Below are positions 17,123 through 25,852 of a stretch of DNA of 64,000 nucleotides, in pieces. Position numbers and translations under genes: made by a program. The first letter of the stretch is position 1; each line of letters starts with the position of its first letter. The stretch lies in assembly GCF_000518265.1 (NCBI RefSeq), contig NZ_JADG01000009.1, forward strand, positions 62,001 to 126,000, in the 5' to 3' direction. The notes beneath the pieces are model-generated. The model was not told the origin of the DNA, did not search any database, and saw nothing but the letters and a program-made list of their open reading frames with translations. This DNA is from Actinomadura oligospora ATCC 43269. GTDB taxonomy: Bacteria; Actinomycetota; Actinomycetes; Streptosporangiales; Streptosporangiaceae.

Positions 17123-20100
17123 GTGACCATCAAGCTGCATCACCCGGTGATGTTCGTCGGACTCGGCGGCAGCGGCTGCCGGATCGGCGCCGAGCTGGAA
17201 CGTCGGCTCCGCGAGGAGATCTGCGGCCCGGACGGCACCGAGTTCCGGCGGCGGCGCGACGCGATGCGCTACGAGCTGCCGTCCTGCCTGCGGTTCGTGT
17301 ACGCCGACGTGAGCCAGGCGGAGCTGGAGCGGCTGCCCGCGCAGGTCGTCCCAGACCCCGCGCACCTCCCGGCGGCCCGGGCCACCGCGCACTATCTCCG
17401 GGGGCTGGTGCCGCGCGCGGACACCTACCCCGAGTTGGCCCGCAACCTGCGGCTCTGGATGCCGGGTGCGGTGGACTGGCTGCCGCCCGCATCCGGCGAA
17501 CCGCGCGTCTCGCCGCTGACGCGAGGAGCCGGGCAACTGCCCACGATCGGCCGTGCGGTGCTCTTCGAGTCCTTCCGCGACGGAACCGGTCCGGTCGTGC
17601 GGGAGCTGGACAAGGCGATAGGCGGCCTTGCTTCGGGCACGGCGCACGCCGACCTGTTCGCGCTGGCGGACGGCGACGGAGCCGACGCCGCCGCCGTTGA
17701 CGTCTTCGTGGCGTTCTCTGTCGCGGGCGGCACCGGAGCCGGGCTCTTCCACGACATCCTGCACCTGGTCGCTCAGCGCTTCGAGCGCACCGCGCTACGG
17801 CCGAAGATCTACCCGCTGGTGCTGCTGCCGTCGGCCTTCCCCGACGGGCTGGGCGGCGGCCGTCCGGCCCAGCTCAACGCGGCGCGCGCCCTGCTGGATC
17901 TGTTCCGGCTCGTGGACCAGCAGAACTCCGGCGACGAGGGTGGGGCCCTGCACGCGTTCAACGGACGCTCCGAGCGTCCCCCGGACGACGTCGCCGTGCG
18001 CCACCCGGACGGGCAGCGCACCGTCCGGGTGGCGATGCGGCCGGGCGTCACGCAGACCGCCTTCCTGTTCACGCGGCCCGCTGGGATCGATCCGGAGGAC
18101 CTGCGGCGCTCGGTGGCCTCGCTGGTGCTGTCGCTGATCGGCACCAGGCCGAACGAGCAGGCCATGAACGGCGGGGAGCAGTACCAGTCGTTCGCCGACA
18201 GCTTCATCAACACCGCCGTCGAGCGGCAGACGCGCGCGCCCGACGGCATCGGCGACCGGGGCGTCTCCACCGCGCTGGTGGCGTCGCTCGGCGTCCCGGT
18301 GGACGAGCTGGCCGACCTGGTCGCGGAAAGGCTGCTCGCCGACGGTGTGGCACAGCTGGCCGCCCCGCCCGGCGCGGCGGAGGCCAACCGGGACTCGATC
18401 GAGCGGTTCTTCGCCGCGGCCGGGCTACACGAGCTGCTGGCCCGGGCGGCGGAGGACTTCGACGAGCCGCAGCCGACACGCGGCGCCCGGAACATCACCC
18501 TGGCCTTGTCCGACCGATCCGCCCAGATGCACGGCGGACTGGACCTGCTGCGCGCCCGGCTCGACCGCGAGGTGCCCGATCTCGTCGCCGGGTTCGACCC
18601 GGTGCGGGGTTTGGACGAGTTGCTCGGTGATCACGACCCGTTCCGCGCGCAGCGCGCGGCGTTCGGGCATCCCGAGCTCGCGGGCGCGCTCGACCGGCTC
18701 GGCGCGTCCGGGCTGTTGGCGCGACGCCGACAGTCCCCGGAGCCGCCGGAGCTGGACGGCGGGGGCAGCAGGCCGCGAATCCCGGATCTGCACGATCGCC
18801 GCGGCGGGTTCATGCCGGCCCGGTGGAGCGACCCGGGGCCCGTCCGCGCCCGCGAGGACCAGGACGCCTGGTACGAGTGGCGCACAAACGTGTTGTGGAC
18901 CGAGCCGTGGTCGCGGCTGACCCCGCGCTGGCGGCCACAGCTCGAGCGAGCGGAGGCGATGCTGCGCGCGTTCACCGACGCGATGGAAGACCGCGCCCGC
19001 AGGGAACGGGACCGGCAGAGTGGCCGTGCCGAGCGGCTGTGCCGGTCCCGGGCCGGGCAGTCCTACCTTCTGCCGGACGGCGGGAACCTGGACCGGTTCC
19101 ACCGCACGGTGCTCCGGCGGATCACCGAGGCGCAGGTGGCGGCGGGGGTGCTGCCCGCCGGGGCGCGCGACGGTGAGCTGCTGAACGCCCTGGTCGGCAC
19201 GGACGGCTGGCGGGCGGCGTTCGCCTCGTTGCAGGCCGACAGCGGCGTCGACACCGCCACCCGCGCCGTGGACGGGATCAAGGCCCGGCTGGCGACGGCG
19301 GTCAAGGGCCACTTCCGGCATGCCGATCTGGAGCGCGGACCGCTGCTGCCCATGCTCGGCGATCTGCTGACGGAGGCGGCGGGGCAGGGGCCGGGGCGGC
19401 TCGGCGAGGAGGAACTCGCGCCGTTCCGGGCGAAACTGGCGGGCCTGGTGCCGCCCGATTTCACCCCGCAGGGCCGCGGCGTCCTCAAGGTGCTGGTCAG
19501 CTATCCGGCCGCGGCGGCCGACCCCGCGATCGACGCGTACCTGCGCCGAACCCTGGCTCTGCCCGGCGAGGACGACGCCGTTTACCAGTTCACCCACGGC
19601 GCCGCCGAGACCGTCTCGGTCGTGCTGTTCCGCACCTCGATGGGGATCACCGACGTCCGTGAGGTGCGGGAGGTGCTGCGGGCGTGGGCGGATGCGCTGG
19701 AACGCCCGCTGCCGCAGGACTATCTGAGATGGCGGCAGCGTACCGGTTACGACTTCGGGTATCTGGCCACGCGGGAGGAGCACCGGGTGCAGATCCTGCA
19801 CCGCCTGCTGTGCGCGATGTGGAACGGCCGGGTGACCGTGGACGGCGATCCGGCGTCCCCGGCCAGTGTGAAGGTGCGCTTCAGCCCCGAGGTCGCCATG
19901 ACCCTGCGGCTCCAGCCGCTGGACCGAGCGTCATCGTGGGGTTCTCTGCTGCGCGCCTACGAGATGTGCTCCTTCGCCGACGACAGCGAACTGCGGCGCG
20001 ACTTCTGCGCACGGCTGATGCGGGAGGTCCCGGACGGGGTCGATACCCGTCCGGTGCCGCCGCACGAGCTCTACCGGCTGTTCGTCTCGCTGGCGGGTGA

Positions 20101-20308
20101 GGAGATCGTGACGCTGGACGAACTCGCCCCCGAACTGAATCCCCCCGCGCAGGCGCACGCGGCGCAGTTGCGCGGCTTCTGGACGTGCACCCTGCCGGCG
20201 GCGCTCGCCCACGAGTTCACCGAGGTCCACGCGATACGCCGCAACCTGCTGGAACTGGAGCGAGCCGAGTCCGCCCAACGACCGGGAGTAAGCGAGTGGG
20301 CGGGCTGA
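17123..20308 (+). CDS. large tubulin-like (Tubulin_2-type) GTPase
   Basis: A 1061-aa protein from the GTG at 17123, behind GGAG. VMFVGLGGSGCRIGAELER (G-loop at ~13-18) matches the first nucleotide-binding turn of tubulin/FtsZ-like proteins, and FSVAGGTGAGLFHDILHLV contains the tubulin signature as GGTGAG at 202-207. The first ~450 residues probably form the tubulin fold; the other ~600 residues, helical and charged, match nothing I know. FtsZ is about 400 aa, so this is far larger. It could polymerise or act as a GTP-driven scaffold. It is embedded between a vWA protein and a membrane protein, overlapping the latter by 13 bases. Confidence 0.75.
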   Translation: MTIKLHHPVMFVGLGGSGCRIGAELERRLREEICGPDGTEFRRRRDAMRYELPSCLRFVYADVSQAELERLPAQVVPDPAHLPAARATAHYLRGLVPRADTYPELARNLRLWMPGAVDWLPPASGEPRVSPLTRGAGQLPTIGRAVLFESFRDGTGPVVRELDKAIGGLASGTAHADLFALADGDGADAAAVDVFVAFSVAGGTGAGLFHDILHLVAQRFERTALRPKIYPLVLLPSAFPDGLGGGRPAQLNAARALLDLFRLVDQQNSGDEGGALHAFNGRSERPPDDVAVRHPDGQRTVRVAMRPGVTQTAFLFTRPAGIDPEDLRRSVASLVLSLIGTRPNEQAMNGGEQYQSFADSFINTAVERQTRAPDGIGDRGVSTALVASLGVPVDELADLVAERLLADGVAQLAAPPGAAEANRDSIERFFAAAGLHELLARAAEDFDEPQPTRGARNITLALSDRSAQMHGGLDLLRARLDREVPDLVAGFDPVRGLDELLGDHDPFRAQRAAFGHPELAGALDRLGASGLLARRRQSPEPPELDGGGSRPRIPDLHDRRGGFMPARWSDPGPVRAREDQDAWYEWRTNVLWTEPWSRLTPRWRPQLERAEAMLRAFTDAMEDRARRERDRQSGRAERLCRSRAGQSYLLPDGGNLDRFHRTVLRRITEAQVAAGVLPAGARDGELLNALVGTDGWRAAFASLQADSGVDTATRAVDGIKARLATAVKGHFRHADLERGPLLPMLGDLLTEAAGQGPGRLGEEELAPFRAKLAGLVPPDFTPQGRGVLKVLVSYPAAAADPAIDAYLRRTLALPGEDDAVYQFTHGAAETVSVVLFRTSMGITDVREVREVLRAWADALERPLPQDYLRWRQRTGYDFGYLATREEHRVQILHRLLCAMWNGRVTVDGDPASPASVKVRFSPEVAMTLRLQPLDRASSWGSLLRAYEMCSFADDSELRRDFCARLMREVPDGVDTRPVPPHELYRLFVSLAGEEIVTLDELAPELNPPAQAHAAQLRGFWTCTLPAALAHEFTEVHAIRRNLLELERAESAQRPGVSEWAG

Positions 20309-22545
20309 GCCCTGAAGCGGCGCGTGCGGCCGGGGGCTGGTCGGCGGTCAGGGAGCTGGACCTGCGCGGGCTTGACGCCTCGGAGGCACTGCGGTGCACT
20401 CGCGCGCTGCTCGAGGGAACTTCGGTGACGGGGCGGCTGCTGGTCGCGGACGAGACCGTTCGGTTGGTGTCGCACTCGGAGGCGTTCGCGTTGCTACACC
20501 GGTCGGCCCTGGTACGGCGGATGATGTGCGTGGCGGTGGGCCGTCCGGCGGACGGCGCGGTCGCGTTGGACGTGCCGGAACCGCTGCTGACAGGGCAGGA
20601 CTCCGGCCTGCTGTGGGTTCTCGACCCGGGCGGCCACGACTGGCGGATGCGGGACGGCACGGTCGCGGCGCGCTGGAACGAGCCGGACGCGGGCCTCGTC
20701 CGGCTGCGCGAACTGCTGCGGATTCCGGAGGTGTTCGACCGGGCCGGCGAGCTGGCCGCCGCCGTCCCCGGCGGTGTGTCCAACCCCGGCCTTCGGCTGG
20801 CCGGGGCGCTGCCGGACGCCTCCGAGTTCCCTGACGCCCTGATGGCCGCGATCACCCGGATGCTGGAGCCGGGTCCGCCACCCGCCGTAGAGGTCGCGTC
20901 CGAGGCGGAGTACGACCCTCGCGACGCCTCCGAACATAGGCACGGGGTCGGGCCGGAAGACGTGGCGGGCGGCCGGCTACGGGCCGGTAGTCCGCTGCAC
21001 AGGGCCGATGAACGGGCCGGACGCGCTGTAAGCGCGATCGCCGCGGCTCGGTGGCCTGGCGAGTCCTCGCTCCTGTGGTCAGGCTCGTCCGGCGAGGCCT
21101 CGGCCGCGGGGGCCGCCGCCGAAGCGGGATCGGCGCTGACGGCGTTGCGGGCACGGTGGATGTGGCTGTTCAACCAGGTCCCGCCCGACGTCGAGCCGCT
21201 GGGACACCAGAGCAGGATCCTGAGGGACCAGGGCGTCGCCCTGCCCAAGACCCGCGGTATGGATCCGACCCTGACCAGGGTCGGATATGACCGATATGTC
21301 ACCGACAGTCTCGCCCGGAACGCGACGCTCGACGGCCTCATCCAAGGCTTCCGGGACCTGACCGGCTGGCACATCCGCGCTGTCATCGACGCTGACGCCG
21401 ATCTGGAGCGGGCGTGCCCGACCGTTCTGCTGAACCGCCTCGGCGGCACATCGCCGACGCCACAGCAGCCGTGGCTGCCCGCCGTCGGCCTGGGCGTGTC
21501 GGCGCTGGCCGCGACCAGCCCCTTCGGGGTCGGCGCGGGGATCGCGACGACTGTTCTCTGGGCGCTTCTGATATCGCTGACCATGCTTCGCGGGCCGGTC
21601 CGCCCCTCCTGGGAGAAGCGGAGGGCGCCGATCACCGCGAACGCGGCGACCGGGCTCGTCGGTGCTCTCCTGGTGGCGGTTCTCCATCCACCTGTCCCTG
21701 AGCTGGTGCAGCTGGGGGCGATTCCGGCGGCGATCGTCCTCGGCGGGGTGACGGCCCTGTGGACATGGCGCGTCCAGTGCCGCCGCTGGACCGTCCAGAC
21801 GGGCCTGGCGGAAGCGCCGAAGGCCCTCGAGGATCTGAGGGCCACGGCCGCACGGTTGGTGTCCGAATGGGGCCGGGCAGCCGATCACCGGGCCACGATG
21901 GACGAGGCCGTCCGAGCGCAAGCCGCCGCCGAGGGGGTCCGCGAGGCCCTGCGACGGCACGCCACAACTCTGCGCCGGGCGCACCCGCTGCACAGTGGGA
22001 CCCCTTCGAACGGATCCAGCGGCGCGTCGCGGTCGGCGGTGTCCGACTATCTCCGGGACCTCGTGCAGGCCGTCCTCGCGTCATGCCGGCAGGAGCTGTC
22101 CGCCGACTCTCCGGGGGCCTACCGGGACCGGGCCATGACCGTGACGGCCGCGCTGCTTGACGAGTGGGAACGGCACGTCGGCCACGTGGGGACGCTCGAA
22201 CCGCCAAGGTTCGCGGCGTGCCAGGACGCCGCGCCGATGCCGGACGAGGAGGCGCTCGCGGTGCGCCCCGACGTCGCGCGCAGTGCGGAGGACGTGATGT
22301 GGCAGCTCCTCGGACCCGACGACCTGCGACTGCTGTACCGGGCCGAGACCGTTCCGGCCGTGGTGCGGTTCGCTCCACGTGCGGCCCGTCGCGCGCTGGT
22401 CGGGGTCTGCCCGGCCGACACGCTGTGGGTGCGCTCGTCACGGCACGCGGGCACGTTGCGCCTGGTCCCGGTACCTCCCGACCTGGTCCGACGGCACTGG
22501 CCGTCCGACGACGCCCTCGGAACCGACCACGGAGGAAAGTCGTGA
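20296..22545 (+). CDS. polytopic membrane protein of unknown family
   Basis: A 749-aa protein from the GTG at 20296 with GGGAG upstream; it overlaps the tubulin-like gene by 13 bases. Residues 1-390 are soluble, rich in leucine/arginine and without a recognised domain. Three or four membrane helices cluster at ~395-492 (SALAATSPFGVGAGIATTVL, then GLVGALLVAVL and IPAAIVLGGVTALWTW). A long helical, probably coiled region follows (~500-600) and a C-terminal globular part ends at HGGKS. I do not recognise it. Position suggests it anchors or senses for the tubulin/GTPase module. Confidence 0.65.
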   Translation: MGGLSPEAARAAGGWSAVRELDLRGLDASEALRCTRALLEGTSVTGRLLVADETVRLVSHSEAFALLHRSALVRRMMCVAVGRPADGAVALDVPEPLLTGQDSGLLWVLDPGGHDWRMRDGTVAARWNEPDAGLVRLRELLRIPEVFDRAGELAAAVPGGVSNPGLRLAGALPDASEFPDALMAAITRMLEPGPPPAVEVASEAEYDPRDASEHRHGVGPEDVAGGRLRAGSPLHRADERAGRAVSAIAAARWPGESSLLWSGSSGEASAAGAAAEAGSALTALRARWMWLFNQVPPDVEPLGHQSRILRDQGVALPKTRGMDPTLTRVGYDRYVTDSLARNATLDGLIQGFRDLTGWHIRAVIDADADLERACPTVLLNRLGGTSPTPQQPWLPAVGLGVSALAATSPFGVGAGIATTVLWALLISLTMLRGPVRPSWEKRRAPITANAATGLVGALLVAVLHPPVPELVQLGAIPAAIVLGGVTALWTWRVQCRRWTVQTGLAEAPKALEDLRATAARLVSEWGRAADHRATMDEAVRAQAAAEGVREALRRHATTLRRAHPLHSGTPSNGSSGASRSAVSDYLRDLVQAVLASCRQELSADSPGAYRDRAMTVTAALLDEWERHVGHVGTLEPPRFAACQDAAPMPDEEALAVRPDVARSAEDVMWQLLGPDDLRLLYRAETVPAVVRFAPRAARRALVGVCPADTLWVRSSRHAGTLRLVPVPPDLVRRHWPSDDALGTDHGGKS

Positions 22546-23585
22546 ACCCGCCGAACGCGCAACTGCGCTTCACCGACGCCCGCGACGGCGATCCTGTGAC
22601 GGCCGAGACGGAGCTGGTGGCGGACGAGGTGCCCCGCGCGCCCGGGCTGTGCGTCCAGCGGGTGAGGCTGGAGACGGCGGAAGGCGTGTTCGAGGGGCGG
22701 CTCCTGCGTCCGGCCACCCGCTCGGCGGCGAGCCTGCGCCTGCTGGACAACGAGATCCTCGCGGGTCTCCGGCTGCACCGCCGCGTCGGGAGCCTGGCCG
22801 GGGCCGAGGTGGCCGGGCTGATCGGCTATGACGTGGCCGGGACGGAGCCGTTCGCGCTCGTCGAGCCGTGCCGGGGCATGCCGTGTGGCACCGAGGCGGG
22901 CCGCCTGCTGCCACACGATCTGCGCCGGTTCCAGGCGAGCCTGGTCGCCGGCGTCCGGATGCTCGAGGCCGCCGGAATCGCGCACCGGGCGCTCGGGCCG
23001 GAAACCGTGCGCTGGGACGGCGACCGCGTGCAGATCACCGACCTGAGCCGGTCCGCGCTGGTCGGCGAGCCGCGGGTGGCGGGCGGACCGCCGCCGTGGC
23101 GCGCCCCGGAACAGCACCCCGAGCAGGTCGACGGCCACGTGACCGACCGCGACGACCTGTGGGCGGTGGGACGCCTCGTCCTCTTCATGGCGACTGGCGA
23201 GGAGCCGGACATCTCCGGCGCCTCGTCGGCATCGCTCGCCCACCCCTTTCCACCTGGCCTGGCCAGGCTGCTCGACGGTGTGTTCGGCCCGCCTGACCGA
23301 CGGCCGACGGTCGCCGACATGGTGTGCCGCGTGGGGGCCACCGACCCGGTGCCTTACGGACTGGAGCCGAACCCGGCGCTGGTCCAGGGACGACGTGAGT
23401 TCTACGAGGTCCGTGGCCTGAAGCCCGTCGACGTCGGGGATGCGCCCGACGAGCCTGGCCACTCCGACCGGGCCACAGGCCGACCGTCCTTCCCCGTCCT
23501 TTCCCGGCCCTCCTCGCACTGGCTGTGGATAGCCGCCTCGGCGATCGCACTGCTGGTCCTGACCGTCCTGCTGATCAAGGGGTGA
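22542..23585 (+). CDS. membrane-anchored pseudokinase-like protein
   Basis: A 347-aa protein from the GTG at 22542, with GGAGGAAA upstream and a 4-base overlap with the previous gene. The middle has the skeleton of a Ser/Thr kinase C-lobe: IAHRALGPETVRW at ~146-158 aligns with HRDLKPENILL, ITDLSRS with the DFG loop (D167), and WRAPEQ at ~186 with the APE motif, followed by DDLWAVGRLVLFMATGEEP. The catalytic HRD aspartate is alanine (A150), the lysine is glycine and the asparagine threonine, and no glycine-rich loop is evident. It should be catalytically dead. One C-terminal membrane helix (~322-345) anchors it with the kinase-like part in the cytoplasm. Confidence 0.75.
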   Translation: MNPPNAQLRFTDARDGDPVTAETELVADEVPRAPGLCVQRVRLETAEGVFEGRLLRPATRSAASLRLLDNEILAGLRLHRRVGSLAGAEVAGLIGYDVAGTEPFALVEPCRGMPCGTEAGRLLPHDLRRFQASLVAGVRMLEAAGIAHRALGPETVRWDGDRVQITDLSRSALVGEPRVAGGPPPWRAPEQHPEQVDGHVTDRDDLWAVGRLVLFMATGEEPDISGASSASLAHPFPPGLARLLDGVFGPPDRRPTVADMVCRVGATDPVPYGLEPNPALVQGRREFYEVRGLKPVDVGDAPDEPGHSDRATGRPSFPVLSRPSSHWLWIAASAIALLVLTVLLIKG

Positions 23586-23588
23586 CCC

Positions 23589-24629
23589 GTGACGGAGAAA
23601 TGGGTGTCGTGCCCGGTCTGCCTCCAGCAGATCGACTGGCGGGATCCGCCCCTGTACCGGCTCGACGCCGAGACGGGCGAGCACGTCGAGCTGACGATCC
23701 CGCTGAACGCCGGGCCTGAGCGGAAAGCCAGGCTGCGCCGGACCGCGCGGATCCGATGCCCGAGCCCGGAGCCCACGGAACACCATCTGCCCGCCGCCTA
23801 CGGGGAGTTCGGCCCACCGGTCGTGCTCGGGTTCGTGGGCGCGCGCGGTTCGGGCAAGACGCATTTGCTGGCCGCCATGGTCAGGGCCATCGAACGGGGC
23901 GACCTCAGCCGCCACCATGGCCTGTCGTGCTGGCCGCTGGACATCCTGTTGCACCAGCAGTACCTGCGAGACCAGGTCGATCCGCTGTTCGCCGAGGCGC
24001 GCCGGCTCTCCCCGACCCCGGCCGACCAGATGATGTTCGCCGATGCCTTCGTGGTCGCGCGCAACGGGGGGACGCCGCGTCCGGTCGCGCTGTTCGACAT
24101 CGCGGGTGACGCGCTCACCCGTGTCGCGGACGCCGCCGCCTTCATCGACGCCACGAACGGCCTGGTGTTCGTGGCCGATCCCACCCGCCTGGACGGCTCG
24201 GAGCATCGCGAACCCGCCTTCGGCGCCGTCCTCGACCTGTTGCGGGCATCCGGACGGCTACCGGAGGTGAGCGCGGCGATCGTCCTCACCAAGGCGGACC
24301 GGCTACGTTTCGAGGAGCCGCTCGCGCTGTGGCTGCGCCGCGACACGCACGTGCTCACCGCGGACGAATCGCTGCGCGAGAGCGCGGACGTCTATGCCTA
24401 CCTTCACCAGCGCGGGGCACACGCCTGGACGCGCCCATACCGCGAATGCGCCCGCGCGACCCTGCACCTCGCCACGGCGACCGGCGCGAACCCGCTTCCG
24501 AACGCCCGCACCGAGGGCGGCGACTTCGACCTGGGCGTGCATCCGAGCCGGGTGCTGCGACCGCTGGTCGCGTTGCTCGCGATGACCGGCGTGCTCGACT
24601 CACCCGAAGCCGCCCGGATCGGAACATGA
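23589..24629 (+). CDS. zinc-ribbon P-loop GTPase (double-GTPase-like)
   Basis: A 346-aa protein from the GTG at 23589 (AAGGGG five bases upstream). An N-terminal C-P-V-C pair (C8, C11) and RIRCPSPEP near residue 57 suggest a zinc ribbon. The GTPase core has the P-loop GARGSGKT at 84-91, DIAGD at 170-174 as the D-x-x-G Walker B, a VFVADPT strand and TKAD at 234-237 as the base-specificity motif. The order fits TRAFAC-type GTPases such as those reported from bacterial conflict operons. It sits four bases after the pseudokinase gene and should act in the cytoplasm, possibly coupled to the tubulin-like protein. Confidence 0.75.
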   Translation: MTEKWVSCPVCLQQIDWRDPPLYRLDAETGEHVELTIPLNAGPERKARLRRTARIRCPSPEPTEHHLPAAYGEFGPPVVLGFVGARGSGKTHLLAAMVRAIERGDLSRHHGLSCWPLDILLHQQYLRDQVDPLFAEARRLSPTPADQMMFADAFVVARNGGTPRPVALFDIAGDALTRVADAAAFIDATNGLVFVADPTRLDGSEHREPAFGAVLDLLRASGRLPEVSAAIVLTKADRLRFEEPLALWLRRDTHVLTADESLRESADVYAYLHQRGAHAWTRPYRECARATLHLATATGANPLPNARTEGGDFDLGVHPSRVLRPLVALLAMTGVLDSPEAARIGT

Positions 24630-24657
24630 GTTGCCCACCGAGAACAGAGGAGAGGAC

Positions 24658-25710
24658 ATGAGGCATCTGCTGGTCGCCGTGGACGCGAAGGGATACGGCT
24701 CGGCCAACGACCATGTGCAGGGGCTGATCCAGAACGGGCTGCTGCGCGTTCTGGAAGACGCCGCCGAACGCGCCGGGCTGGCCCGGCGCACCTGGTTCCG
24801 GCAGCCCGGCGGGGACGGCGAGCTGGCCGTCCTTCCGGCCGGGGAGTCCGAGCCGAAAACGGTCGAGAACCTTCCCCGGGAGCTCGCCGCCGCGCTGCGC
24901 GAGCACAACCGGGACGTGGCCGCGAGCGCACGGCTGCGGCTGCGGCTGGCCCTGCACCATGGGGTCGCCGTCCCGGCGGCCAACGGGCACCTGGGCGCAG
25001 GGGTGGTCGCGGTGGCCCGGCTGTGCGACAGCACGGTGCTCAAGGCCATGCTCGCCGCCTCCGACGCGGACCTGGCGGTCGCCTACTCCGAACGGATCTT
25101 CGAGGACGCCATCAGGCAGGGCCACACCCGCCTCCCGGCCGAGGAACTCCGGGAGGTGCGCGTCGTCAACAAGGAGTTCGACCAACCGGCCTGGGTCTGG
25201 GTCCCGGGGCACGATGCGCACGCGCTCTCCCTTCCCGACACCGTCCGTCCGGCCGAGGAGACCGCCGCGCCGTTCCCGGACCTCGCGACGGCACCGGAAG
25301 GACGCGTGGACGCCGTCATCTGCTTCGCCGAGCAGGACGTCACCCTGGCCGAACGGCTGGCGCTGCGCCTGCGGGACCGGGGTCTCGCCGTCTACATCGA
25401 CCCCTGGGCCGAGATCGGATCGGTGATCCTGCACGAACGGGAGCGGGCGATCGCCGCCGCGCCGAACGGGGTGTTGCTGTTCAGCCGCGCGGCGCTGGCG
25501 AACGCCAAGGTCATGGACGACTACGCGGCCCTGCTGAGCCGCGTCCATGCTCCGGGCGGAGGACGGTTCGTCCCGGTGTTGGTCGAGGACGTCTCGCTGC
25601 CCGAGCTCGCGGCGATCCGGCAGCCCCTGGACCTCACCGGCGCCCACGCCGAGGACGAATCCCGCATCGACCTGCTGGCCCGCGCACTGCGCGCCGAACC
25701 GTCCGTGTGA
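24658..25710 (+). CDS. class III nucleotide-cyclase-like domain fused to TIR domain
   Basis: A 350-aa protein from the ATG at 24658, preceded by AGAGGAGAGG. Residues 1-175 look like a class III nucleotidyl cyclase core: LVAVDAKGYG places an Asp at 9, GGDGELAVLP places another at 53, and their 44-residue spacing equals that of the two metal-binding aspartates of mammalian adenylyl cyclases. LALHHGVAV and GAGVVAVARLCDS fit the downstream strands. Residues ~215-345 form a TIR-like domain (VDAVICFAEQDVTLAERLAL, DRGLAVYIDPWAEIG, GVLLFSRAAL); the usual W-x-x-E is not evident. It may make or sense a nucleotide and transmit it to the TIR. Activity is not predictable. Confidence 0.7.
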   Translation: MRHLLVAVDAKGYGSANDHVQGLIQNGLLRVLEDAAERAGLARRTWFRQPGGDGELAVLPAGESEPKTVENLPRELAAALREHNRDVAASARLRLRLALHHGVAVPAANGHLGAGVVAVARLCDSTVLKAMLAASDADLAVAYSERIFEDAIRQGHTRLPAEELREVRVVNKEFDQPAWVWVPGHDAHALSLPDTVRPAEETAAPFPDLATAPEGRVDAVICFAEQDVTLAERLALRLRDRGLAVYIDPWAEIGSVILHERERAIAAAPNGVLLFSRAALANAKVMDDYAALLSRVHAPGGGRFVPVLVEDVSLPELAAIRQPLDLTGAHAEDESRIDLLARALRAEPSV

Positions 25711-25763
25711 CGCGGAGGTCCGCTCCCCCATGCCTCGGCCCGGCTCCTATGACGCGGCTGAAC

Positions 25764-25781
25764 CCGGTGATGTATCACCGG
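25764..25781. promoter_or_regulatory. perfect palindrome, likely Crp-type operator
   Basis: CCGGTGATGTATCACCGG is a perfect 18-bp dyad (8-bp arms, 2-bp centre) 71 bases before the ATG of the Crp-like regulator. GGTGA-N4-TCACC resembles Crp/Fnr sites (TGTGA-N6-TCACA) with closer half-sites. Autoregulation and control of the downstream genes are the natural reading. Confidence 0.55.
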
Positions 25782-25852
25782 AGATTCAAGACCGGTTCGG
25801 GGTATCGAACTATCGTCGGTGTTCGGTGAACAGCTCCCGAAGAGGTGCGTCC

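Noticed and set aside
16445-17764. 439-codon minus-strand frame over the vWA/tubulin junction
   Set aside because: Ser/Arg-rich antisense translation; both plus-strand genes have clear motifs.
22119-24206. 695-codon minus-strand frame over the pseudokinase and GTPase genes
   Set aside because: Antisense shadow; the plus-strand P-loop and kinase-like motifs decide.
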